Origin: Bacillota bacterium
GTDB lineage: Bacteria; Bacillota; UBA4882; UBA8346
Reading direction: 5' to 3'
Assembly: GCA_023429995.1 (NCBI GenBank)
Contig: JAEZCE010000031.1
Span: 62,001 to 126,000, forward strand
Length of the DNA stretch: 64,000 nt
Part shown: piece after piece, positions 42,927 to 52,742 of the stretch
Position numbering within the stretch: position 1 is the first letter of the stretch
Layout of the letters: every line of letters starts with the position of its first letter
Program-made: the position numbers and the translations under genes
The notes under the pieces: model-generated
Database searches by the model: none
Told to the model about the DNA's origin: nothing
Seen by the model: only the letters and a program-made list of their open reading frames with translations

Positions 42927-44228
42927 ATGGTTTTAGCCTTGTTAATTTTTGGAGTAACCTATCTTTTCATTATGTTTGAGAAGATTCCGCGCCATTTGGT
43001 ATCTTTAATTGGAGCTCTGGCGGTGATCATATCCGGTTTGCTCTCGATGGAAGAGGCGATGAAGTTTGTCAGTTGGGAAACCATTGGCTTGCTTTTGGGA
43101 ATGTTCATTCTGGTGAGAATCCTTGAAGACGCCAATTTCTTTGATTTCTTGGCCGTCAAAACCATGGAAAAAGTGAACTTTGATGTGAAGAAAATTTTCT
43201 TTGTCTTTCCATTATTAACTGGTTTTTTAGCGGCGTTTATGGATAGCATCACCGTGCTTTTATTCTTTACCATCCTGACGATTAATGTGTGCAAGATGTT
43301 TCATATCAATCCGATTGGACTCATTATCGCCGAAGTTTGTACCGCCAATACCGGCGGCAGCGCCACTCTGGTGGGCGACCCTCCCAATGTAATTATTGGT
43401 AATCTTCTGGGGTATGGATTTAACGACTTTGTCGGGAATACAGGTCCGATTGCAGTCATCGCCACCATTGCCATAACCATTTTTTGTTATCTATTCAGCC
43501 TTAAGTCTTTACGAAAAGCCGCCAAACTGACCGCGCAAGAAAAAAAAGAATTACTACTAAACAATGCCATTTCCGATCAAAGATTGGTAAAAATCGGTTT
43601 AATCGGATTTGCCAGCGCAATCTTATTGTTAATTCTTCATACGGAACTTAACCGTCTGCTGGGAATCCATATTGGCGCTGCAATCGCCACTCTGCTGCCG
43701 GCCCTGATTTCCTTGGTATTCCTGGGCGCCACTAAGGCAGAACATGTTATAAAAAACATTGACGGGGAAACTCTATTATTTTTCATTGGGTTATTCGTCG
43801 TCATTGGGGGCTTGGAAAAAGCCGGAGCCTTAAAACTATTATCAGATTATATCGTGGGTTTATCCGGAGGGAACGCCATTTTACTGGCCATTCTTTTCAT
43901 TTGGGTTGCGGGTCTAGCCAGCGCTATTGTTGATAATGTGCCGATGGCGCTGACCATGGCTTATGTTCTCTTGGACATAATCGCCGCGGATCCCGCTCTT
44001 GCTCCTTTTAAAGCAAACCTGACCTGGGCGCTCGCAATGGGACTCGATATTGGCGGCAACGCCACACCGATTGGGGCTTCCGCTAACGTGATGGCTTACA
44101 GCATTATGCAAAAGAATAAAATAAAAATCAGCTGGAGCAGATGGTTCAAGGAAGCCATGCCCGCCACGATCATTGCATTGTTCATTGTAACGGCAGGCAT
44201 ATATGTGAAAATTAAGTTCGGTATATAA
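42927..44228 (+). CDS. ArsB/NhaD-family ion transporter
   Basis: 433 aa with about eleven membrane helices. Two signature loops of the ion transporter superfamily are visible: TGGSATLVGDPPNVIIG (about 147-163) and DIGGNATPIGASANVMA near 377-393, each a substrate-binding hairpin, together with DNVPMALT. ArsB, NhaD, P-protein and CitM-like carriers share these, so the substrate could be Na+/H+, arsenite or an organic anion; there are no ars neighbours. The ATG follows GAGGAGG by about 12 nt. A structured leader with terminator precedes it. Downstream is a MITE copy. Confidence 0.85.
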   Translation: MVLALLIFGVTYLFIMFEKIPRHLVSLIGALAVIISGLLSMEEAMKFVSWETIGLLLGMFILVRILEDANFFDFLAVKTMEKVNFDVKKIFFVFPLLTGFLAAFMDSITVLLFFTILTINVCKMFHINPIGLIIAEVCTANTGGSATLVGDPPNVIIGNLLGYGFNDFVGNTGPIAVIATIAITIFCYLFSLKSLRKAAKLTAQEKKELLLNNAISDQRLVKIGLIGFASAILLLILHTELNRLLGIHIGAAIATLLPALISLVFLGATKAEHVIKNIDGETLLFFIGLFVVIGGLEKAGALKLLSDYIVGLSGGNAILLAILFIWVAGLASAIVDNVPMALTMAYVLLDIIAADPALAPFKANLTWALAMGLDIGGNATPIGASANVMAYSIMQKNKIKISWSRWFKEAMPATIIALFIVTAGIYVKIKFGI

Positions 44229-44288
44229 TTTTCAGGCAATTCCAGCCCCGCTGAAAGGCTGACTATTTCTTTAAAAGCAATAGATAGT

Positions 44289-44406
44289 GGGGCTGTCCCA
44301 AAAGGATATTTAACGATCAAGAAATACAATATATTGAAATTGGCACATCCGACGAAACTATATATTGTATTTCTTATTAATTTTAAGTTGCTTTTTAGAC
44401 AGCCTC
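44289..44406. repeat. MITE-like palindromic element, copy 2
   Basis: 118-bp copy of the element at 142-258, with the same GGGGCTGTC and GACAGCCTC ends and the same AAGAAATACAATATAT inner palindrome. It diverges mainly in the loop (TTGGCACATCCGACGA) and sits 60 bp after the transporter stop. Confidence 0.7.
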
Positions 44407-44411
44407 AGAAA

Positions 44412-44446
44412 AACCATAACCTCCTGAAAGTAAGGAGGTTATGGTT
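44412..44446 (-). terminator. Terminator after the GH2 operon
   Basis: A perfect 14-bp stem (AACCATAACCTCCT/AGGAGGTTATGGTT, 7-nt loop) is followed by TTTTTC on the minus strand, between convergent genes. Confidence 0.85.
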
Positions 44447-44521
44447 AAATCAATTGTTGAATTCATCACGAGGGCTCTGATATCTTTGATGGAAACCAAG
44501 CGCCATATCAAACCTCACCGG

Positions 44522-46333
44522 TCACTCTTCTCCTTGAGGGGCATTTTCCCGCGTCTTATCTCGGTAAAACTGTTGAAGTACATAAAACGCCAACTTTCGG
44601 GTCTTCTTATCGGCTGCAATCAATCCCTTACGGTTATATCCCTGTTGGTACCGGTTATAGCGCCTCTCGGCCCGAAAATCATAGAGGATCCACGGCGTCA
44701 AACCTTTCACATAATCCAATTCCCGCAGGATCGCTACCTGTTTTTGATAAACCTCTTTCATATATTCCTCTGAAAACAAATCCGATTTACTGCTGTGGAA
44801 GCCAGCCAATCCATCCGCGCCGGTTTCGGAAATAATTACCGGTTTATCCGGATTGGAGTTGGCTCCAAGTTCAACCAATTCAGAGAATTTCGGATTATAC
44901 CAGCCATAATATTCGTTAATTCCGATAACATCCAAATAATCGGTTAAGCGATCTTCAATCTTAATTTTGGTGTGGTTGACAAGGCAGGCGGCGGAGACAA
45001 GCCGTGAAGCATCCCATTTTTTTACGGTCTGGGCCAGTCTGCTCATAAAAGATAACCTTTCATCGGAATCGGGGTTTTCATTTCCTACCGACCAGATAAT
45101 GACGCTGGCCCGGTTGCGATCACGTTTAATAAGCTCAATTAGCTGGTTTTCAGCATCCCGGAACGTATCCTGATTCACAAAATCAATTGCCCAATAGACC
45201 GGAATCTCTTCCCATAGCATCATCCCAATTTCATCGGCAATTTGGGCGGCAAGCTCGGTATGGGGATAATGGGCCAGCCTCATAAAATTACAGCCCAGCT
45301 CCTTGGCATCGTCAAACCGCCGCCGGATATCGGATTCATTCGAGCTTTTTCCAAGTACAACATCATCTTCATGGGCACAAATGCCGCGTAGAAAGAGTTC
45401 CCGGCCGTTAAGAAGAATTTTGGTTCCCCGCACCTCGATCTGGCGGAACCCAACCCTATCCCTGACTCGATCGCCGCGGAAACTGGCTTTGACTTCATAT
45501 AAGCGGGGATTTTCCGGAGACCATAGCTCCGGAGCTGCTTCAATCTCAAATTGGCAGTCCCCATCCTGCACCGTAAGCTCCTTCGAGATATTCAATTCCG
45601 GTATCTCGAAAAGCAGTCGTTCACCGGAAAGGGGTTTATCAAGGGATACCGCCACTCGGATCCGGTTGTAGCGATTATCGGGCGCCAACGACACTGAGAA
45701 ATCCCGGATAAAATCGGGTGGCAAACGGAACAAATCAACTTCACGATAAATACCGCCATAATTAAACCAGTCGGTATTGCGCATGGGTACCCGATCCAGG
45801 GTCCGGCTATTGTTGACACAAATCTGGATTATATTTTTAGTTTTTAGGTTGCCGGTCAGTTCAACACAAAATGGCGTCGAACCGCCGTAATGATTTCCCA
45901 AAAACTCTTCATTCAAAAAAACTTTGGTATCATAGTTGGCAGCTCCGATCCGCAAAAAAAGCCTTTCTCCTTCGGACTCCTGGTAATAGGTGAATTCCCG
46001 GGCATACCAAGCGCTTCCTTCATAATAATAATACTCGGGGCGAAACATATTCCAGCAGGAGGGCACCGGAATCTCCTCTCCGCCGTTATAATCATAATCC
46101 CAGGGGATACGGCGGCCATTTTCATCGCGAGGTTCAATCTGGTTCCAATTGGCCCGCAGGCCGGTGTCATAAGGATCCACCGTAAAATTCCAGTTGCCGT
46201 TGAGACTTTCCTTATCCCGGTAATTAGAGAAGATCATCGTATGATGGTTTAAATTTTGAAGATTATACTTTTGCCCATAATCCTCGCAATGAATATTACT
46301 ATGGAGATTTTCCACTATCTTTTTTTCGGCCAT
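44522..46333 (-). CDS. GH2 beta-glucuronidase-like enzyme
   Basis: 603 aa, the same size as E. coli UidA. Order: GH2 sugar-binding jelly roll (about 35-220, LNGNWNFTVDPYDTGL, WYAREFTYY, WFNYGGIYREVDL), immunoglobulin-like domain (about 222-310), catalytic TIM barrel from about 310. The acid/base glutamate is in WSVGNENPDS near 417 and the nucleophile glutamate in IISETGADG near 500. The NEYYGWY motif resembles UidA NRYYGWY. It removes a terminal beta-glucuronide or related beta-glycoside in the cytoplasm (no signal peptide), acting on what locus 3 imports. The ATG follows GGAGG. The exact sugar is not proven. Confidence 0.88.
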   Translation of the reverse strand: MAEKKIVENLHSNIHCEDYGQKYNLQNLNHHTMIFSNYRDKESLNGNWNFTVDPYDTGLRANWNQIEPRDENGRRIPWDYDYNGGEEIPVPSCWNMFRPEYYYYEGSAWYAREFTYYQESEGERLFLRIGAANYDTKVFLNEEFLGNHYGGSTPFCVELTGNLKTKNIIQICVNNSRTLDRVPMRNTDWFNYGGIYREVDLFRLPPDFIRDFSVSLAPDNRYNRIRVAVSLDKPLSGERLLFEIPELNISKELTVQDGDCQFEIEAAPELWSPENPRLYEVKASFRGDRVRDRVGFRQIEVRGTKILLNGRELFLRGICAHEDDVVLGKSSNESDIRRRFDDAKELGCNFMRLAHYPHTELAAQIADEIGMMLWEEIPVYWAIDFVNQDTFRDAENQLIELIKRDRNRASVIIWSVGNENPDSDERLSFMSRLAQTVKKWDASRLVSAACLVNHTKIKIEDRLTDYLDVIGINEYYGWYNPKFSELVELGANSNPDKPVIISETGADGLAGFHSSKSDLFSEEYMKEVYQKQVAILRELDYVKGLTPWILYDFRAERRYNRYQQGYNRKGLIAADKKTRKLAFYVLQQFYRDKTRENAPQGEE

Positions 46334-46365
46334 TTTTATTACCTCCGCCCATCGCTAATATTTGC

Positions 46366-47271
46366 TTACCCTTTGAGACTCCCTGAGGCAATGCCTTCCA
46401 CAAAATACTTCTGCGTAAAGAGAAAAATGATCACAACCGGCATGATCGAGATCATACAGGCCGCCATCTGAGGACCGTAGTAAGTAAAATATTCGGTGAC
46501 AAAATCAGCCATCCCCAGGGGAACCGTCTTGAGTGAGGCATCCGATAAATAAATCATCGGTACAAAAAAATCATTCCAAAAATAACGGAAGGAAAAGATG
46601 ACTTGTACAGCTAAAATGGGTTTGGACAACGGCAACATGATTTTGTAATAAATATAAAATTCGTTGGCCCCGTCGATTCGGGCCGCTTCCAATAGAGAGT
46701 CGGAAATGGTCATGAAATATTGTTTGACCAAAAAAGTCCCAAAGGCAGTGAATGAACCCAATAAAATCAATGCCAGGTGGGTATTGTACATCCCCAGAGT
46801 TCGCACCATGATAAACTGGGGAATGATTACAATCTGCGCCGGTATCATGATAGAGCTGACATAAATCAAAAATAAAACATCCCTCCCTTTCCACTTTAGC
46901 TTGGAGAATGCATAAGCGGCAGTGGTGGAAGTGAAAAGCTGGATGACCATGATAATCGAGGTAATTTTCACGGAATTGAAAATATAAATTGGAAACGAAT
47001 TTAAGTTAAGTTTCCCAGCCGTATCGAAAAACAATCGTGTAAAGTTAGCTAGCGTCGCCTGTTTGGGAATAATATGGATTGGATAATCAAAGATCTCAAT
47101 TTCATTTTTAAACGCGGCTGAAATCATAATCAGTAAGGGTAAAAAAATTAAGAGTGAGACCAAAACTAAAATCAACCCGATTGATATTTTGCTAATCAAG
47201 TGAACCCTGTCGATTTTAGGCGGCTGATAATGCAATTCATTTGGGAATGATTCAATCTCATGTCGTTCCAT
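46366..47271 (-). CDS. Sugar ABC permease (MalG-like), locus 3
   Basis: About 301 aa, six membrane helices, EAA-loop AARIDGANEFYIYYKIMLP, ending GIASGSLKG. The ATG at 47271 follows GGGAGG by 5 nt, so the longer frame starting seven codons earlier is not used. It lies 32 bp before the GH2 gene, in the same operon. Confidence 0.92.
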   Translation of the reverse strand: MERHEIESFPNELHYQPPKIDRVHLISKISIGLILVLVSLLIFLPLLIMISAAFKNEIEIFDYPIHIIPKQATLANFTRLFFDTAGKLNLNSFPIYIFNSVKITSIIMVIQLFTSTTAAYAFSKLKWKGRDVLFLIYVSSIMIPAQIVIIPQFIMVRTLGMYNTHLALILLGSFTAFGTFLVKQYFMTISDSLLEAARIDGANEFYIYYKIMLPLSKPILAVQVIFSFRYFWNDFFVPMIYLSDASLKTVPLGMADFVTEYFTYYGPQMAACMISIMPVVIIFLFTQKYFVEGIASGSLKG

Positions 47272-47305
47272 AATAACCTCCCGTATAAACATAAGTGGCG
47301 GTATT

Positions 47306-48199
47306 CTATTCGTAAGTCACCCATCGATGCTGGCCTCGATATTGGATAATGGTGATTGACAATACAATCAATAAAAGAATGAATGATTCGGCGGAAGCAT
47401 AGCCCATTTCATAATTGGTAAAGGCTCTTTGATAGATATCAAATACTAAAACCGTTGTTGAACCAGCCGGTCCCCCTCCCAATTGCCCGCCAGTCATCGC
47501 AAAGATTTGATCAAATACTTTAAACGAATTGATTACCGCCATGATCACACATAAGAATGTGGTCGGACTTAACATTGGAACGGTGATCCGCATAAGTCTC
47601 TGGAACCCGTTGGCGCCGTCTATTTCCCCGGCTTCGTATAATTCGGGATTGATGGATTGCAATCCGCTTAAAAACAAAACCATGTAATATCCGAAGGATT
47701 GCCACAAAGTCACCAAAATGATCGTCAGCAAGGAAGTCTTGGGACTGGTTAACCAGGGCAATCCCGGTAAACCCATTGAAAGCAGAAAATTATTTACCGG
47801 GCCCTTGCTTGGATGAAAGAGTAACATAAAGATCAAGGAGACCGCTATGTTGGATAAGATCACCGGCAAAAAGATGATGGCCCGGAAAAAAGACCTGGCA
47901 ATAATTTTTCCGTTTAGAATGATCGCGAAGATAAAACCCAGTACCAACTGAAAAACAACCGTGGCCAGAGTAAATTTAACCGTATTCCACAAAGCCTTCT
48001 GAAAGGTGCTGTTGGTTAACGCCTTCACAAAGTTGTCAAGACCGATAAAACTGGTGTTAAGGCCGCCGGAATAGTTGGTAAATGCCAGTCCCATTACAGC
48101 AACAATCGGAACAAAAACAAACACCAGAAACCCAATCAAACTTGGCAATAAAAACAGAAGTACAGTAAACCATTTACGGGGTTGATAGGATGACTCCAT
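47306..48199 (-). CDS. Sugar ABC permease (MalF-like), locus 3
   Basis: About 297 aa, six membrane helices, EAA-loop AGEIDGANGFQRLMRITVP. The ATG at 48199 is preferred, about 7 nt after AGGAG; an ATG two codons earlier almost touches the site. Partner of the MalG-like permease that follows. As in the other loci, no ATPase gene is present. Confidence 0.92.
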   Translation of the reverse strand: MESSYQPRKWFTVLLFLLPSLIGFLVFVFVPIVAVMGLAFTNYSGGLNTSFIGLDNFVKALTNSTFQKALWNTVKFTLATVVFQLVLGFIFAIILNGKIIARSFFRAIIFLPVILSNIAVSLIFMLLFHPSKGPVNNFLLSMGLPGLPWLTSPKTSLLTIILVTLWQSFGYYMVLFLSGLQSINPELYEAGEIDGANGFQRLMRITVPMLSPTTFLCVIMAVINSFKVFDQIFAMTGGQLGGGPAGSTTVLVFDIYQRAFTNYEMGYASAESFILLLIVLSITIIQYRGQHRWVTYE

Positions 48200-48216
48200 T
48201 AGCATTCTCCTTTATG

Positions 48217-48257
48217 GAAGCCAAAGGTTCCGGCTTTTTCCCGAAACCTCCGGCTTC
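48217..48257 (-). terminator. Intra-operon hairpin after the locus 3 binding protein
   Basis: GAAGCC faces GGCTTC with an inner AGGTT/AACCT pairing, in the 75-bp gap after the binding-protein stop. A run of five T/A is inside the loop. It is probably a processing or attenuation hairpin that favours the binding protein. Confidence 0.45.
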
Positions 48258-48274
48258 GGTCACAAAAATTTCAT

Positions 48275-49561
48275 TTAGTTGCTGGACTTAACAACCTCTT
48301 TTAACCCTCTGTCAAGTTCCACCATGAAATCCCCATCACTCATATCTGAAACCAAATATTTCTCAATTAATGGATTTAATACCTGAGTCTCAATTTTCGT
48401 ACCGTATTTATTGATATAAGCAGTAAATTTCGGCGCCGGCTCACTGAGATATTTCACAGACTCCATATCCGGAACAACCTTGGTCAATTCATTCTGGACT
48501 TCATCATTAACGATGGCCGGTAAAATACCGTTCTTGGCGACGACTTTCGCTCCTTCGACTCCGCCGGCCCAGGCAAGGAATTTAAAGGCAGCATCCTTCT
48601 TCTTGGAACGGGAATAAATATGGTTGAAAGTGGAAGCTCCGGCTGTGATGTAATTGGCGGAATCACACGGTATTCTGGTTATCGCCCAATCATTCCAGGT
48701 AAAATTCTTCAATAACTTTTGATCCCGGGCCGCCAGCATAAACTGAGGAAACCACTCGCCGATAAGGACCATACCTACGTTACCCTGATAAAAAGCTTGA
48801 GAATAATGGGTTTTGGTCGCTTTCAATTCAGCCAATGGTATGATGGCTTTTGACTTTTCCAGATTCCGCCTCATGCGCATCGAAAATAAAACAGAATCGA
48901 TATCTACGTCAACTTTGCCGCTGGCGGTGATAAAATCGACCTTTTGTTGATAAGCCGGCAGGAATGTGTTAACCGGCCAGGTATATAGAATCGCGCCATA
49001 CTGTTTTCCGTCACCGGTGGATAACTTTTGGGAGACTTCCATAAACTTGTTCCAATTCCAGTTCCCTTTTTTCACCAGTTCGGTCGGGGTTGGAATACCG
49101 GCTTTTTCAAAAATCTTTTTATTGTAATAGGTAAAATAACCGGCCCCCCTGAACGGAATCGCCAACACTTTCCCATTGATGGATATGTCGTTCATATAGG
49201 GTTTATCCGCCCCGATATTAAATTTATACTTCTTGATTAACTTATCCAACGGTTCAATATATCCGTTGGAATTTTGGGGAAACATATCAGCCTGCCGCTT
49301 TTGCATATAGCAGTCCATATTGACTCCGCCTGCCAGCAATGTAAGCAGCTTTGTTTCATAATCCGCAGCCTGAAGATAAGTAGCCTTCACGTGAATCTCT
49401 TTTTGGCTGGCATTGTAAGCATCAACAATCTGGCGGTAGGTAGGGTCATCCCAGAGGTAATAACTGATTTCCGTAGGACCCTTCGCCTGGACGCCGCTAA
49501 TACCGATGAAACAAGAAAGTACCCAACAAACGGAGAGCAGAACTGTAATCAACTTTTTCAC
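48275..49561 (-). CDS. Sugar ABC transporter binding protein, locus 3
   Basis: 428 aa with a type I signal peptide (MKKLITVLL core, ending GVQAKGP; AxA-like cleavage, no lipobox). The mature part is a family 1 solute-binding protein (ISYYLWDDPTYRQIV, NGKVLAIPFRGAGYFTYYNK, AFKFLAWAGG). It is first in the operon, followed by two permeases and the GH2 enzyme, so the ligand is likely a glucuronide or similar beta-linked oligosaccharide. The gene starts behind GGAGG. Confidence 0.9.
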   Translation of the reverse strand: MKKLITVLLSVCWVLSCFIGISGVQAKGPTEISYYLWDDPTYRQIVDAYNASQKEIHVKATYLQAADYETKLLTLLAGGVNMDCYMQKRQADMFPQNSNGYIEPLDKLIKKYKFNIGADKPYMNDISINGKVLAIPFRGAGYFTYYNKKIFEKAGIPTPTELVKKGNWNWNKFMEVSQKLSTGDGKQYGAILYTWPVNTFLPAYQQKVDFITASGKVDVDIDSVLFSMRMRRNLEKSKAIIPLAELKATKTHYSQAFYQGNVGMVLIGEWFPQFMLAARDQKLLKNFTWNDWAITRIPCDSANYITAGASTFNHIYSRSKKKDAAFKFLAWAGGVEGAKVVAKNGILPAIVNDEVQNELTKVVPDMESVKYLSEPAPKFTAYINKYGTKIETQVLNPLIEKYLVSDMSDGDFMVELDRGLKEVVKSSN

Positions 49562-50098
49562 TTGCCATCCTCCTTATGCTTATTTTGGGGGTTCGATTAT
49601 CTTTTGAAATTTGCTTCCCCCATTTTGTTAAAGAAATTTTAACATAGAATCGACCCAAAATACTTGATACCTGAGTACTGTTTTCATAATCATTTTCATC
49701 AGTACCCACTGCCAAAATAAAAACTTCTTTATATGAATCCCGGAAGCTCCATCCCAAACCCTCAAACGGATGAATCAAACGTTATAAATCAATTTACAAT
49801 CTTGTTACTTCCTATTTAGAATACCTTTTCAATAACCTTAAAATGCCGCTTAAATAGGGTATCGATAAATGAAGTACTAGTACTCCGGTACTGGGTCAAT
49901 GAAAAAACTTTCTAACTGACTTTGGATGCTTCTGCCTATCACGCTTTTCGGCAGCAACGGAAGGATTGGTTGGAAAAATAAAGGTAAATAAAAAATTGAC
50001 GGGAGCGAAATCATCAAAGAGCGTGAGTGCTTACCCTTTTGATGCTTGCTGGATGATTCTTTGATGTCTTTTCCAATAAACTTGGGGCGAGGGAGAGC
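49562..50098. promoter_or_regulatory. Promoter region of locus 3
   Basis: 537 bp without a supported gene. Several AGTACT-type words are present: GAGTACTG near 49673, CAGTACCC near 49700, AGTACTAGTACT and CGGTACTGGG near 49873-49899. They could form operators. CATCAAAGA near 50013 is answered by TCTTTGATG near 50060. No local regulator is encoded except the NarL-type pair downstream. Confidence 0.4.
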
Positions 50099-50764
50099 TT
50101 ACCAGATTCCGATTTCATTGGCTTTGCGGCAAGCTTGAAACCGGTCGTGGACTCCCAGCTTGGAATAAATTACATTCACATGATTTTTTACCGTTTGTTC
50201 GGCAATAAATAATTGGGCGGCGATTTCTTTATTATCAAGCCCCCGGGCCAGCAACCGCAAAACTTCTTTTTCCCGGTTGCTGAGAACATGAATCAATGAA
50301 CCGGGTTCCAATCCGGGATTGCGGTCTTTTCCAGGCCGAATGATTAACTTATCAACGATTTTGGCGGCAACTTTCGGGGAAATCAATACTCCACCCTCAT
50401 AAATCGCACGGATAGCTGTAATTAGCTCCGCCGGAGGCATGTCTTTCAGTAAATAGCCTACTGCTCCAGCTTTTAACGCTTCTACGACATAATCGTCATC
50501 ATCAAAAGTGGTCAACATCAGCACTCTGATGGCCGGAAATTTTTCCTTGATCCTGCGGGTCGCCTCCACTCCGTTCATTCCCGTCATACAGATGTCCATT
50601 AATACTACATCGGGTTGTTCCAGGGCAACCATGGCCAAAGCCGTCGGACCGTCGCCAGCCACTCCAATAACCACCATATCTTTGGCCCGGACCCTTAATA
50701 CAGTCCGCAGGCTTTCCACAAACAAAGTCTGATCATCGACCAGTAACAATTTGATCTTATCCAT
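50099..50764 (-). CDS. NarL/LuxR-type response regulator
   Basis: 221 aa. Receiver domain with the phospho-acceptor aspartate in VVLMDICMTGMNG and lysine in YLLKDMPP. A LuxR helix-turn-helix follows (LSNREKEVLRLLARGLDNKE, then VKNHVNVIYSKLGV). The ATG follows AGGAG by 4 nt, 9 bp after the kinase stop. It probably controls a membrane transporter: such pairs often regulate ABC or RND export genes, and a decayed membrane-fusion gene lies directly upstream. Confidence 0.93.
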   Translation of the reverse strand: MDKIKLLLVDDQTLFVESLRTVLRVRAKDMVVIGVAGDGPTALAMVALEQPDVVLMDICMTGMNGVEATRRIKEKFPAIRVLMLTTFDDDDYVVEALKAGAVGYLLKDMPPAELITAIRAIYEGGVLISPKVAAKIVDKLIIRPGKDRNPGLEPGSLIHVLSNREKEVLRLLARGLDNKEIAAQLFIAEQTVKNHVNVIYSKLGVHDRFQACRKANEIGIW

Positions 50765-50773
50765 GGTTCTCCT

Positions 50774-52123
50774 TTACATATCAAAAGGCATCCAAGCCGA
50801 CAGCATAAATCCATCGCCGGGTTTACTTGATACCGAAAGGTTGCCTCCCAAACGTTCGATCCGTTCCCTCATCCCGATTAGGCCGTAACCTTCCTCAATC
50901 GTCGCCGCCCCATTCCCGTTATCTTTAATCTGGATACCGATCCCCTCACCCTTGCGATAGAATGAAATAAAGATTTGGGTCGCTTTCCCATGCCGGATGG
51001 CATTGGTGATTCCTTCCTGCACCAAGCGGTAGGCAACCCAATCCGCTTCCTCTCCGAAATGCAAAGGGGCGTCCCCCAGATTTAATTCAACTTCCAAATG
51101 GGTAGCCTTGGTGAAAGAATCAATCAGTTTATGAATTGCTGAAAGTCCTTTGTTCGACTGTTGTTCCGTACGTAATAAATTTAAGGTATGCCGTATCTCC
51201 GCCAAACCCTCTTTGGCTTGGTCACGGGCGCGCTCCAAATGTCCGGGCAGTTCCCCCGGACTTTCCTGTGAGAGATCCAGCGCCGCCTCCAGCATCATTA
51301 GCAAGTTGGTTAATGTATAGCCCAAAGAATCATGGATCTCCCGCCCCAGCCGCTTCCTTTCATTTGCTGCAGACTGTTGTTCAGCCAAAGCGGCGTAATC
51401 TTGCAATTGAATATTGGTTTCCGCCAATCTGAATGTGGCTTCATGGAACCGACGGTTCAATTCCTTCAATGGCAAACTGTTTTGTAATCGCAATAATTCG
51501 GTTAATGTAATGATAAAGGTGGAATATAATAATAAAGAAAACATGTCATGGATTGAGGCGGCGGGAAGCATTACTCCCCATGCTCTAAGCCGATGTTGAA
51601 AAATGATGGTCAAAAGGATGATGGTAATTGAATAAACTAAACCCTCCACGAATCGGGTATAAACAATCGCTTCAATCAGTAGCGCCGTCAGCAAAGTCAA
51701 TTCAACACCCAAATAGCCTCCCATCGGCAGTCCCACCAACAAAAAAGCGACCCCTTTCAGGCACAATACCGTCCAAATCAACACCGGCCAGCGGCAGAAA
51801 ATGGGGAGTACTGATAGAATCAAGGAAAAGGCCAATAAAAAGTCAAACTGCAATCCCCAATGAAGAGGCAATAAAGACGTTCCTTGCTGTAACCAGAATT
51901 GAACGAAAGCCCCTCCATGAGCTAAAATTGCCAGAAGAGGTACCATTACCTTTAATGAACGCTCTGAAATAAGAGACACCCCCTCCATTAAATAATTTCG
52001 AGCTATGCGAATAATTCCCTGCTTGGTTTGATATCTTAATCTTTTCCTAAACCTGGAAGCCATGAACTCATGGATAACCGCCGGGAGGCTAAAGAGATTG
52101 ATAATCTTTTTGGGCTTTTTCAA
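50774..52123 (-). CDS. NarX-type (HisKA_3) sensor histidine kinase
   Basis: 449 aa. About five or six membrane helices (about 58-225) with almost no extracytoplasmic loop, so it probably senses the membrane or an internal signal. HisKA_3 follows, with the phospho-acceptor histidine in ERKRLGREIHDSLGYTL near 260. The ATPase domain shows VQEGITNAIRHGKA, KDNGNGA and GLIGMRERIERLGG. The long frame starts at a TTG without a ribosome binding site and has about 50 basic residues before the first helix. An internal ATG such as the one before EGVSLISE may be the true start. It is adjacent to its regulator. Confidence 0.88.
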   Translation of the reverse strand: MKKPKKIINLFSLPAVIHEFMASRFRKRLRYQTKQGIIRIARNYLMEGVSLISERSLKVMVPLLAILAHGGAFVQFWLQQGTSLLPLHWGLQFDFLLAFSLILSVLPIFCRWPVLIWTVLCLKGVAFLLVGLPMGGYLGVELTLLTALLIEAIVYTRFVEGLVYSITIILLTIIFQHRLRAWGVMLPAASIHDMFSLLLYSTFIITLTELLRLQNSLPLKELNRRFHEATFRLAETNIQLQDYAALAEQQSAANERKRLGREIHDSLGYTLTNLLMMLEAALDLSQESPGELPGHLERARDQAKEGLAEIRHTLNLLRTEQQSNKGLSAIHKLIDSFTKATHLEVELNLGDAPLHFGEEADWVAYRLVQEGITNAIRHGKATQIFISFYRKGEGIGIQIKDNGNGAATIEEGYGLIGMRERIERLGGNLSVSSKPGDGFMLSAWMPFDM

Positions 52124-52138
52124 AATTGGTTTGGACAG

Positions 52139-52500
52139 CTACATAATTAGCTTCCCTCCCGGATAGACATCAGTCGTGACTGCAACCGCATCACCCGTCT
52201 GCATTTTAAAACATCCTTTTCCGCGATGTTCAGCATTACTTTAAACATCGAGTCATCGATAATATTCGCCACTACAGTACCAGAATTGACCATAATCCCG
52301 ACGTTCACCGGCCTTGCGGTAACTACACCCGCAATCGGCGAAGTTACGGTAGAATTGTGATATTGATGCCCCGCTCCAATATACTGGGCTTGAGCCGACT
52401 TATACGCCAGACGGGCCGAGTCCAGTTCGGACTCTGAAATAAGCCCTTTATTCCAGTTGGGAACGATAGTGGCCAATAATGAGTACCGGTCGTCGCGGAG
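52139..52500 (-). pseudogene. Decayed HlyD/RND membrane-fusion protein fragment
   Basis: The frame 52147-52476 encodes the second half of the helical hairpin and part of the lipoyl and barrel region of a periplasmic adaptor (KGLISESELDSARLAYKSAQ, PIAGVVTARPVNVGI, MLNIAEKDVLK). It then shifts frame at an A/T run near 52203-52210. In the next frame the family sequence continues (KMQTGDAVAVTTDVYPGGK) until a stop at 52139. The first part and the end of the gene are absent. Adaptors of this type work with RND or ABC exporters in diderm bacteria. The downstream NarL-type pair may once have controlled this exporter. Confidence 0.75.
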
Positions 52501-52742
52501 GGCGGTGGAAAAGTAACTGCAATAATGTTTGATGAAGGTTCCCGCGTCCGGCAGGGGTCTTCGATCCTGAAAATAGAGGATGTGGTACCTGGATAACCGT
52601 TCAAAACATTGTCTTTCGCCTTCTCCTCCACCGCTCCTTTGATGATAAACAACAAGTTATGAAAAAACGTCAACTTTAGCTGGGCATAGAAATATTTAAC
52701 CACATTTTCCCCATCCAATCTGTGGACAAAGCCCCAGATATA

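Noticed and set aside
52344..52718. A 124-codon minus-strand frame overlapping the membrane-fusion remnant
   Set aside because: The overlapping frame at 52147-52476 carries the recognisable adaptor sequence; this one has no family signal.
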